From NCBI GenBank assembly GCA_002328075.1, contig DCVT01000051.1, positions 1 to 38,167 of the forward strand: a DNA stretch of 38,167 nt, given 5' to 3'. The position numbers and the translations under genes were made by a program. The stretch is from Anaerolineales bacterium UBA2181. GTDB taxonomy: Bacteria > Chloroflexota > Anaerolineae > Promineifilales > UBA4811. Every line of letters begins with the position of its first letter. The stretch's first letter is position 1. Below are positions 23,959 through 31,788 of this stretch, piece by piece. The notes under the pieces were generated by a model. It did not search any database and was not told the origin of the DNA. It saw nothing but the letters and a program-made list of their open reading frames with translations.

Positions 23959-25353
23959 ATGTCGGAAGATATCGAGTACGTGGGGTACTGGTGGCTGCCC
24001 GAGGAGCCCGCGAACATGGTTGCTGGCAAACTCCTGTTGACTTCGGGCGACGAGATTACGCTTGAGTTAGAGGGGGCTTTTCGGCCAGAGCTGACGCAGG
24101 AACCACGATTCAACCCTGCTCTGATCCTGGGTGTGTCGAATAAATGCGGTGAAATCACTTTGCACAGATGTCATCAGTCTCGCTCCGCCTTGACTGTCTC
24201 AGGTTACCTGACATCCAATTTCCAGGCCGGTAGGGCATTCGTGGGTGTCCACTTCGATGCTGAGGAGAAGATACGGTTCACGAAACTGACTGTTTGCTAT
24301 GATCACCTGGATGCATGGGTGAACAGGCGGGATTTCCACGTTGAGCCGGCGCCGGGGTTCAGATTCACCATTCACTATGAACCATCACCTGCAGTGACGG
24401 CGGCAATACCTGACTACGAAATCGCCATCGGCAATTCCGGCTCGTACCGCGTCGGAAATACACAGGTAACAATCGCACAGAAAGCCTATATTGCCGTCTC
24501 CTCGGCCCAGGGAAAACCCCTGGATGACTGCTTGAAAATGATGCACGACATTCGCGATTTCCTCAGTTTGGCGATGGGTGCGCCAACACATCCCGTGAAG
24601 ACAATGGGTGATACAGGCACGAGCAAACCGGGCCTACACGGTGAAGAGGAATTCGGCGGACCGGTCGAAGTCCACTATCCGGTAAATAGATGGACAGTGG
24701 AGGCCAAACCTATCCATTCAGATGACATGCCTTTCACTCTTTTGGACGTACAGGATGACATTGAGGTCTATCTGACCAACTGGTTAAGAAAGGCCGAAGA
24801 GCTGAGGCCGGTCTATGACCTGTTGTTTTCCGTTGTGTACAATCCCGACCTGTACCTTGTGAATGCATTCTTGATGCTCACGCAGGCTGTTGAAACCTAT
24901 CATCGTAGGCAAATCGGTGGCAGCTACCAAACAGATGAGGTGTACCGACAGGGCTTGTATCAAAGGTTTGTAGAAGTGATCCCCTCCGACCTCGACAAGA
25001 GCTTCAAGCAATCCTTAAAGGAGGGCAAACTCAAGTTTGCCAATGAGTATTCGCTTCGCAAGCGGTTGGCGGATTTGATGGACCGGCTTTCGTCCAGCAT
25101 TCCGATAGGTTTCCTGGGATCCAGACGGGAGGTGAGCAGTTTCATCACCAAAGTCTGCGTTACGCGGAACTACCTTACACATTACACTCCAGAACTGAAA
25201 AAGAGATCCGCCCAAGACCAGGAGCTTCGTGCAATTACCCGACGGCTGAGAGCCGTGTTGGAGATGTGCCTGCTCAAGGAGACGGGATTCGATTATGACA
25301 CAATCCGGCGCATCGTCTCAACCCGCAGTAGGTACCGCTACCTTCTGGAATGA
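23959..25353 (+). CDS. apeA: ApeA-like anti-phage HEPN protein
   Basis: 464 aa from ATG 23959; a TTG 27 nt upstream is an alternative. The N-terminus IEYVGYWWLPEEPANMVAGK, LTSGDEITLELEGAF fits the ApeA N-terminal domain (a beta-rich region starting with GYWWLP). The C-terminal third is a helical HEPN domain (LVNAFLMLTQAVETYHRR, then TRNYLTHYTPELKK) with an R-x4-H motif at R403/H408, the catalytic arrangement of HEPN ribonucleases. Known: ApeA is a single-gene abortive-infection protein whose HEPN nuclease cleaves tRNA on infection. Codon use is less GC-rich than its neighbours, suggesting separate acquisition. It stands alone, 197 bp before the methylase. Confidence 0.8.
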   Translation: MSEDIEYVGYWWLPEEPANMVAGKLLLTSGDEITLELEGAFRPELTQEPRFNPALILGVSNKCGEITLHRCHQSRSALTVSGYLTSNFQAGRAFVGVHFDAEEKIRFTKLTVCYDHLDAWVNRRDFHVEPAPGFRFTIHYEPSPAVTAAIPDYEIAIGNSGSYRVGNTQVTIAQKAYIAVSSAQGKPLDDCLKMMHDIRDFLSLAMGAPTHPVKTMGDTGTSKPGLHGEEEFGGPVEVHYPVNRWTVEAKPIHSDDMPFTLLDVQDDIEVYLTNWLRKAEELRPVYDLLFSVVYNPDLYLVNAFLMLTQAVETYHRRQIGGSYQTDEVYRQGLYQRFVEVIPSDLDKSFKQSLKEGKLKFANEYSLRKRLADLMDRLSSSIPIGFLGSRREVSSFITKVCVTRNYLTHYTPELKKRSAQDQELRAITRRLRAVLEMCLLKETGFDYDTIRRIVSTRSRYRYLLE

Positions 25354-25550
25354 AACCCCTGATCAACCACGGCGCCGGAATGAAGCGCTTCCGGTAGGAC
25401 CAGGCTGAACACGGCAACCCTATGACCGGATGCCGCGATGGAGGTTGTTTGGCCCGCCGGGGCGCTGTGTGGGTAAGGGGCGGAGCGTGTGACATTGGAC
25501 TCTGTCTACCGTGCCCAGAGTAAGGCGGTTCATGGCGCAGGAGGCGCGCA

Positions 25551-28500
25551 ATGAATGAAACAGGCTTCCGTCAATCGATCTATGACCTGCTCGCCCGGTG
25601 GCGCGGGCTGGACTCGCTCAAGGAGCTGTTCTGGACCCAGTTGAACTACGGCCGGGTGAACCAGCCGGTCTCCACGGCCGGCTGGCCCCAGGCGGCCGCC
25701 GAGCCGCTGGGCGGCGCGCCGCTGATCTTTGGCGAGGCCGGTGAGTTCAAGATCCTCTACGTGCCGCTGGCCGCCAGCAGCCTCCGCTTGACCGACGAGC
25801 GGGCGGTGGCCAACCGCCTGCTGCGCGACTTTCCCTATGCGCTCCTGGTCTTTTCCGACCGCGACCAGAAGCGGTGGCACCTGGTGAACGTCAAGGAAGG
25901 CGCCCGGGCCGCCCAGGAGGATGAGGTCCGGCGCCGGAGGCTCCTCTTTCGGCGCATCGCGCTCGGACCGGAGGAGCGCGTACGGACAGCCGCCGAACGT
26001 ATCGACAAGCTTGACGTCGCCAAGATCTCCCCCACCCTGCGCGGTGTCGGGCCGCTGGTGGTCCAGAAGGCCCACGACACGGCCTTTGACGTCGAAGCAG
26101 TCACCGAAGAGTTCTTCTCCGATTACCGAAAGGTGTTCGCCGATTTGCAGCGGAGGCTCACCCTCGCCAGCGGCGACGCCGGCTGGTCGCACGACTATGC
26201 CCTGCAGCTCCTCAACCGCCTACTCTTTCTCTACTTTATCCAGCGCAAGCGGTGGCTGGGCCACGACCCGGACTTTGTCTGCAACTTCTGGCAGGCCTAC
26301 CGTGGAGCGGGCCGGCCGCCCGACAGTTTCTATGGCGATTGGCTGTCCGTTCTCTTTTTCGAGGCATTCAACCAGCAGTTCGTGGCTGACCGCAGCGATC
26401 GCAGCTACCTGCCACCCAAGCTGCGTGACGCTCTTGCGCTGGCGCCGTTCCTCAACGGGGGTCTATTTACCCGTAATGCGCTGGACCAGGCCCACACCGT
26501 AACCATCCAGGACTCGTTCTTCGAATTGCTCTTTGACCGTTTTGAGTCGCAGACGCCCGGCTTTTTGGAGCGGTACAACTTTACCATCACCGAGGATACC
26601 CCCTTTGATCAGGAGGTGGCGGTGGACCCCGAGATGATCGGCAAGGTGTACGAGAGCCTGGTGAACATCACCTCGGAAGGCGTCGATGAGAGCGACCAGC
26701 GGGGCAGCGCCGGCATCTTTTACACCCCGCGGGTGGAGATCGACCTGATGTGCCGGCTGGCGCTGGTGGATTACCTGACGAATCACCTGGGTGAGGAACG
26801 CCGGGGCCTGGTGCGCAACGCCGTCTTTAGCTACGACCCCGACGAAAAGGCCGACGCTGACGCCGCGTTGGCCCGGGAAGACCTCTGGCCGGCGCTCAAC
26901 CTGCTGCTGCGCGAGGCCACCTTCCTCGACCTGGCCTGCGGTTCGGGTTCGTTTCTGGTGGGGATGCTGGGTATCCTCGATGACCTGCAGGCCCGCGCCA
27001 ACCAACAACTGGGCACGCAGGAAACGACCTACGAGCGCCGCAAGCGGATCATCGGCCAGAGCCTGTACGGGGTGGACGTGATGCCGTGGGCGGTGCACGT
27101 GGCGGAGCTACGCCTGTGGCTGCAACTGGTGGTGGAGACCGAGTTGCACCCGGCCGAGCTCAAGTTCCGCCCGCTGTTGCCCAACCTCTCGTTCAAGGTA
27201 CGCCCCGGCGACAGCCTGGTGCAGGAGGTCGGCGGCATCAACTTTTCGCTGCACCGCCGCCAAACCGGCATTCCGGCATACCTCAAGGGCGAACTGACCA
27301 AACTCAAGGGGGAGAAACTCAAGTTCTACCACGGCGATACCAGCGGAAAATACCACACCGAGGCGGAATTGAAGGCCGAGGAACTGGCGCTCTTTCGGCA
27401 GATTCTGGACGCCCGCGGCAAGGCGCTGGAAGATCGGATCAAGATCAAGCGACGCAAGGCAGCGGAGCGTAGCGTCGTCCAATCGTCGCTGCTGGGCGAG
27501 GCAAACGATATCTACGATGCCAAAGCGGTGCGCGAGGCCGAAACCGAGGCGGAGGCGCTGGAGGTCGAGCTGGACCAGGTAAAGCAGGCCATCGCCGCAC
27601 TGCGGCAAACGCAGGAGGTGCCGTTTGTGTGGGACATTGCCTTTGTAGAGATCTTTGAGGGCGAGGGGCGCGGCTTTGACATGGTGGCGGGCAACCCGCC
27701 CTACGTGCGCCAGGAAAAGATCGCACCGCCCGGCTTGCGCGAGGAAGATTACGACCCGGACGACTGGCGCGAGCTCAAGCGGGTATACAAGGCCAAGCTC
27801 CAGGCGTCGGTCGCCGCCGCCTTTCCTCGTTTCTTCGAATACAAGCCGCAAACCGGCGATTACAGGCGAAAGCTGGAGGGCAAGAGCGACCTGTACATTT
27901 ACTTCTTTCTGCACGGGCTGAGCCTGCTCAACCCTCAGGGCGCATTTGTCTTCATTACCTCCAATTCGTGGCTCGACGTCGGCTACGGCGCCGACTTGCA
28001 GGAGTTCCTGCTGCGGCACGGACACGTCAGCCTGCTGATTGACAACCAGGTGAAGCGCAGCTTCAAACAGGCCGACGTGAACACGGTGATTGCGCTGTTG
28101 GGTCCAGTCGACGACAGCCGTGCTGCCGTGACGGAGAAGGCCGCCCGCTTTGTGATGTTCAGGGTGCCTTTCGAGGACGCCCTCTCGCCGGTGGTCTTTG
28201 CCGAGATTGAGGAAGCGGCCGAACGCCTCACCCGCCCCGAGTTCCGCGTTATCCGCAAACGGCAAGGGGAATTGCTGGGCGAAGGGTTGGCGACCCTCGA
28301 GACCTCGCGGGTGTCCAATACTCGCGAGGTCTATGCCGGCAATAAGTGGGGCGGAAAGTATCTGCGAGCGCCGGACATCTATTTCGCCATTATGGAAATG
28401 GGACACGACAAACTCGTGCGCTTGGGTGACGTTGCCCAGTTGCGGCGTGGGCTCACGACGGGGGCGAATGATTGGTTTTTCGTGCGCGTGGAAGGCGCCT

Positions 28501-29363
28501 TGCCCGGCGATTTGGTGCGAATTCGGTGCGACGACTCGGAGCGGACAGCACACACGCTGGAAGCTCGTTTTGTGCGTTGTCCGGTTGTTACGAAAGCAAA
28601 GGAGGTAGAAAAGCCGCTAGTCAACGATGAGTCGCTACCGTATAGATTGGTGTTGGTGGATGCACCAAAGACCAGGATCCCACCGCATCTATCTGCTTAC
28701 ATCGCCTGGGGTGAGGCAAAGCCTCGCGCATTCCACATACGGGCTACCTGCGCGCAGCGGGCCAATTCAGGAGAGTGGTATCGGTTGGGGCAGCGTGAGG
28801 GTCCACATCTTGTCATTCCCATCGGGCACAAACGTCGCCCGATGGTTGGTGTGATCGAAGGGGCGCAATCTGGCGATAATCTGGTGGAAGTCCGCTTAAA
28901 GGATCTAGGCGCTCGACACGCCATTGCGGCCTGCATCTTCAGCACATTTACAGTCATGAATTATGAGATCTACGGCCGAGCCAACTTCGGACAGGGACTG
29001 CTAAAGACCCAGACCTTTGAGATCGTTTCCCTGCCGGTCCTTAGCCCTGCCGTCCTTGAACCCGGGGCAAGACAACGGCTTGAGGAGGCATTCCTAACGA
29101 TTGCCCAACGTTCACCGTTGATGCTCTACGACGACGTTCGCCGCGCTGACCGGATAGAACTCGATGACGCTTTTCTTGAAGCGGTTGGTTTCGTAGATGC
29201 ATCGGAACGGACCGCTCTAGTTAAGGAACTACACGACGCTGTCTGCCGTTTGATATGGCAACGCATGGCAAAGAGCGGGGCTGCGCGCGAATCTCGGCAG
29301 ACCTACGACGAGTGGCTAGCTTCAGGGAAGCCTTTTGGCATACACCTGGAGGAGGATCTGTAG
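25551..29363 (+). CDS. Large Eco57I/type IIG-like adenine-N6 DNA methylase
   Basis: 1270 aa; AGGAGG 6 nt before ATG 25551. The N-terminal 200 residues (LRDFPYALLVFSDRDQKRWHLVN) form the domain usual in such methylases; I see no certain PD-(D/E)XK site. A helical region follows (SHDYALQLLNRLLFLYFIQRKRWL, about 218-241). SAM motif I is FLDLACGSGSF (about 459-469) and catalytic motif IV NPPY (715-718) in FDMVAGNPPYVRQ, which marks N6-adenine methylation. The C-terminal 350 residues resemble a target-recognition domain (LRRGLTTGANDWFFV). It would mark host DNA for a restriction system whose nuclease and motor are most likely the PLD-helicase downstream. A 10-bp palindrome is embedded at 28300-28332 between the methylase and recognition parts. 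Confidence 0.85.
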   Translation: MNETGFRQSIYDLLARWRGLDSLKELFWTQLNYGRVNQPVSTAGWPQAAAEPLGGAPLIFGEAGEFKILYVPLAASSLRLTDERAVANRLLRDFPYALLVFSDRDQKRWHLVNVKEGARAAQEDEVRRRRLLFRRIALGPEERVRTAAERIDKLDVAKISPTLRGVGPLVVQKAHDTAFDVEAVTEEFFSDYRKVFADLQRRLTLASGDAGWSHDYALQLLNRLLFLYFIQRKRWLGHDPDFVCNFWQAYRGAGRPPDSFYGDWLSVLFFEAFNQQFVADRSDRSYLPPKLRDALALAPFLNGGLFTRNALDQAHTVTIQDSFFELLFDRFESQTPGFLERYNFTITEDTPFDQEVAVDPEMIGKVYESLVNITSEGVDESDQRGSAGIFYTPRVEIDLMCRLALVDYLTNHLGEERRGLVRNAVFSYDPDEKADADAALAREDLWPALNLLLREATFLDLACGSGSFLVGMLGILDDLQARANQQLGTQETTYERRKRIIGQSLYGVDVMPWAVHVAELRLWLQLVVETELHPAELKFRPLLPNLSFKVRPGDSLVQEVGGINFSLHRRQTGIPAYLKGELTKLKGEKLKFYHGDTSGKYHTEAELKAEELALFRQILDARGKALEDRIKIKRRKAAERSVVQSSLLGEANDIYDAKAVREAETEAEALEVELDQVKQAIAALRQTQEVPFVWDIAFVEIFEGEGRGFDMVAGNPPYVRQEKIAPPGLREEDYDPDDWRELKRVYKAKLQASVAAAFPRFFEYKPQTGDYRRKLEGKSDLYIYFFLHGLSLLNPQGAFVFITSNSWLDVGYGADLQEFLLRHGHVSLLIDNQVKRSFKQADVNTVIALLGPVDDSRAAVTEKAARFVMFRVPFEDALSPVVFAEIEEAAERLTRPEFRVIRKRQGELLGEGLATLETSRVSNTREVYAGNKWGGKYLRAPDIYFAIMEMGHDKLVRLGDVAQLRRGLTTGANDWFFVRVEGALPGDLVRIRCDDSERTAHTLEARFVRCPVVTKAKEVEKPLVNDESLPYRLVLVDAPKTRIPPHLSAYIAWGEAKPRAFHIRATCAQRANSGEWYRLGQREGPHLVIPIGHKRRPMVGVIEGAQSGDNLVEVRLKDLGARHAIAACIFSTFTVMNYEIYGRANFGQGLLKTQTFEIVSLPVLSPAVLEPGARQRLEEAFLTIAQRSPLMLYDDVRRADRIELDDAFLEAVGFVDASERTALVKELHDAVCRLIWQRMAKSGAARESRQTYDEWLASGKPFGIHLEEDL
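28300..28332. repeat. 10-bp perfect inverted repeat inside the methylase gene
   Basis: AGACCTCGCG (28300-28309) and CGCGAGGTCT (28323-28332) with a 13-nt centre. It encodes ETSRVSNTREVY, near the junction of catalytic and target-recognition regions. The arms resemble those of the hairpin at 29556-29587, suggesting one repeat family. Confidence 0.65.
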
Positions 29364-29555
29364 CCCTTGGTTCCTTCGCAGCCACTCGTCCTTGTCTGGT
29401 CAATACCGTTACCCGCGGTTGACAACTGGCTGGCACAGTCGCGGACATCAGCATGCCCTGTGGCATCATATGCGGTAGCAGTGAACAACTGCTCGCTCAC
29501 GTCCTCAGTTTCATACCGGCGCGCAGCAGGCGTATTTCGACAGGATAGATTGAAA

Positions 29556-29587
29556 AGACCCGCGAGGTCAGGGTTCCTCGCCGGTCT
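29556..29587 (+). repeat. Hairpin-forming palindrome between methylase and helicase fragment
   Basis: AGACC-c-GCGAGG pairs with CCTCGC-c-GGTCT across an 8-nt loop: 11 pairs with one C-C mismatch. It starts 192 nt after the methylase stop and ends 11 nt before the helicase-fragment ATG. No T-run follows, so it is a repeat element or an RNA hairpin more than a classical terminator. Confidence 0.6.
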
Positions 29588-29598
29588 GGGGTAGGAAC

Positions 29599-29868
29599 AT
29601 GCTTCACGACATCAGAGACAACCGCCAGCAAAGACCGCTGGACACCATCCTGACCACGCTGCCCGCCACTGAGCGGGAGCGGTTTGCGGTGGGATACCTC
29701 TTTCTCTCCGGCCTCAAGCCGCTCCGCGAGCAACTGGAGCGCCTGACGGAAATCCGCCTGCTCATCGGCAACACCACCGACCGGGTGACCATCGAGCCCC
29801 CCCGAAGGCTGCCGCCGGGTCGAATCGGTGTCGGAAGCTCTGGAGGCGTGGCGCTATCGGCGGCGCGC
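29599..29868 (+). pseudogene. Frameshifted duplicate of the PLD-helicase 5' end
   Basis: From ATG 29599 about 65 codons (MLHDIRDNRQQ ... LPATERERFAVGYLFLSGL) closely match the start of the intact PLD-helicase at 31789; by eye well over 80% of bases agree, with a long identical block around GGGATACCTCTTTCTCTCCG. After IEP a 2-nt deletion shifts the frame; similarity resumes in another frame (GGTGTCGGAAGCTCTGGAGG) and stops near 29,868, before the PLD motif. The rest of this copy is replaced by the ImmA/DUF4411 pair. The divergence means this is a separate paralogue or old duplication, not a target-site duplication. Confidence 0.85.
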
Positions 29869-30002
29869 AGTGGACAACGTTATCCTGGACGTGCCGCAGC
29901 GCGCTTCTGGCGAATGTCACGCGGGTTACCGGGCGCTCGCAAACCTTGCATGTAGACGATTGGAGAACGCGGGAAGTGTCTGATTCGCATGAGGCGACCA
30001 AT

Positions 30003-31208
30003 ATGCAGTACTCGGAGTCAAAGTGGGTCTATCCCGCCACGCTGAGGCGGGCGCGGGAAGAGCTTGGCTTCTCGCCCGAAGAGATCGAGAACCTCTCGGC
30101 CACGCTGGGTGAGTATTATTCGCCGATTCAGGCCAGGCTATTGAAAGAGTGGGAGAGCGGCGACTCGGAGCCGGGCATTGAAGATTTGGAGACCCTGTCC
30201 GAGATCTATGTGCGCCCAGTGGGCCATTTCCTCCTGGCCGAACCACCTCAGCAGCCATGGCCGCTCAGTTATCGGGGGCTCGCGCACGGAAAGCAAGACC
30301 GACTCGACCCACAATCACGCCAGACTCTTCGCCGGTTCGTCGAGCTGGCCGAGTGGACGAAATTCGTGATCGAAAAACACGGCATTGACTGGGAGATTGG
30401 GATTCTACCGGGCAAGAGCCCGCTGGATGCCGTGGGGCAAGCGAGAGAAGCGGGTGAGCGACTGGGATTCCATCCGGCGCTTCGCAGAACGTGGGCCACC
30501 CCTGACGAGGCGTTTCTCTGGTGGCGGAGAAGGATTGAAGATCAGGGCGTTTTCTGCTTTCAGATGAAGCTGGAGCCGGGCGACGTTCGTGGCTGCGCCC
30601 TGTGGCTGGACAGCCATTATCCGTTTATTCTGGTCAATCATCACGGCGCCGAAGCGGCTACCGGCCGCACCTTTACTCTGCTGCACGAATACGCGCACCT
30701 GCTCACGGCGACCGGCGGACTGGTCTGTGATTTCCGGGGGGCGAGTGAGGCCGATAATCCCGAGGGCTTTGCCAACCAGTTTGCGGCCCGGATGCTGATA
30801 ACTCACGATGAGTTGAGACATCAGCTTGACGACCTCGGGCAACGTAGCTACCGCGACGCCTGGCCGGACGATGTGCTCGACCAGATTCGGGCGCCTTTTT
30901 TCGTGAGCCGCGATGTGGTGGCCATCACCCTGGAGCAACTGAATCTGGCGCCGAAAGGGCTGTATCAAGTCAAGCGAGCTCAGTGGGAAGCCCGCCGGCC
31001 GTGGGGAAGGGGTGGCCCAAACCGAAAGGCGATGACCAAAAAGGAACGCAAGCTGAGAGAGCTCGGCTTTTCGCTCTCCCGGGTCCTTTCACGGCCGGAT
31101 ATGGCGAGCGCGATACCGCTGACCGATCTGTGCTCCGTGTTGGATATGAAGGTGGAGAAGGTTCACGATTTCCTTTCGTGGGTGCGCACAGCGATGGACA
31201 ACGAGTAG
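30003..31208 (+). CDS. XRE-like / ImmA-IrrE metallopeptidase-like protein (antitoxin-type)
   Basis: 401 aa. Residues about 10-75 resemble an XRE-type region (ATLRRAREELGFSPEEIENL to EPGIEDLETLSEIY). The middle carries the ImmA/IrrE (DUF955) zinc-peptidase motif LLHEYAHLL (HExxH at 228-232) with a downstream ANQFAARML element. The basic C-terminus contains RPWGRGGPNRKAMTKKERKL. Genes of this type are regularly paired with DUF4411 proteins, as here (next ORF 16 bp downstream), and are taken as antitoxin or regulator of the pair. ATG 30003 is chosen; GTG 29976 is possible (GGAG 10 nt upstream), as is TTG 29946. It is inserted between the helicase fragment and the intact helicase. Confidence 0.8.
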   Translation: MQYSESKWVYPATLRRAREELGFSPEEIENLSATLGEYYSPIQARLLKEWESGDSEPGIEDLETLSEIYVRPVGHFLLAEPPQQPWPLSYRGLAHGKQDRLDPQSRQTLRRFVELAEWTKFVIEKHGIDWEIGILPGKSPLDAVGQAREAGERLGFHPALRRTWATPDEAFLWWRRRIEDQGVFCFQMKLEPGDVRGCALWLDSHYPFILVNHHGAEAATGRTFTLLHEYAHLLTATGGLVCDFRGASEADNPEGFANQFAARMLITHDELRHQLDDLGQRSYRDAWPDDVLDQIRAPFFVSRDVVAITLEQLNLAPKGLYQVKRAQWEARRPWGRGGPNRKAMTKKERKLRELGFSLSRVLSRPDMASAIPLTDLCSVLDMKVEKVHDFLSWVRTAMDNE

Positions 31209-31224
31209 TGCATCGAGACGTCCC

Positions 31225-31716
31225 ATGGACCGATTTGTGGTTGATGCCGACGCTTTCATAGATTTCGACCGCCATTACCGGGGTCAGTTGAAGACGCTGA
31301 AACGATTGGCAGGTGCCGGCAGTTTGACCATTCCCGGCGGCGTGGCGCGAGAGTTGTTGCGCAAGTCCGACACATTATCCAAGCGCGTCAAACAGTGGCA
31401 GGACGACTGTACAGATTTCGTGGTCAAGGTAGACCAGGACCCACGGATGCGGAGCGAGTTCGCCAGAATCGAGCGCGAGTATGGAGATCGAATCGTCGTG
31501 GGTGGGCAGACGTACACCGGGTTCTGGAGTAGTCACGCCGGCAAGAAAGCGGCCGACGGGCAAGTAGTTTCCGTAGCCAAAGTCCTTGGCAGCACAGCCG
31601 TATCGGACGATCTGGCCGTCAAGCTCGCCTGCATGCTGGAGAATGTACCGTGTATCGGGTGGGCCGAATTCGCCCGGCAGGTTGGAATTCCGGTGAAACA
31701 ACAGCGGCTCCTATAG
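31225..31716 (+). CDS. DUF4411 PIN-like protein (toxin-type partner)
   Basis: 163 aa. The start MDRFVVDADAFIDFDRHY with Asp7/Asp9, a middle Glu (GGVARELLRK), KKAADGQVVSVAK and the late acidic pair in AVSDDLAVKLACMLENVPCIGW fit the PIN-like fold of DUF4411. PIN domains are metal-dependent RNases and common toxins. It follows the XRE/ImmA-like gene after 16 bp without a strong ribosome site of its own, so expression is probably coupled. The pair lies on the same strand as the restriction operon and could ride on its transcription. Confidence 0.8.
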   Translation: MDRFVVDADAFIDFDRHYRGQLKTLKRLAGAGSLTIPGGVARELLRKSDTLSKRVKQWQDDCTDFVVKVDQDPRMRSEFARIEREYGDRIVVGGQTYTGFWSSHAGKKAADGQVVSVAKVLGSTAVSDDLAVKLACMLENVPCIGWAEFARQVGIPVKQQRLL

Positions 31717-31788
31717 GCGCAATGGAGCTCACTACCTGTAGGTCGCGGCGCAAGCGGGTTCTTATCCAAGCGGATCACGAGGGTGCCT

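Noticed and set aside
27108..28553. 481-codon minus-strand ORF opposite the methylase
   Set aside because: Fully antisense to the methylase, whose SAM and NPPY motifs are unambiguous.
29599..29868. Fragment as a target-site duplication of the inserted toxin-antitoxin-like pair
   Set aside because: It is about 270 bp and differs at many positions and by a 2-nt deletion from the intact gene start, so it is a diverged paralogue, not a duplication made by insertion.
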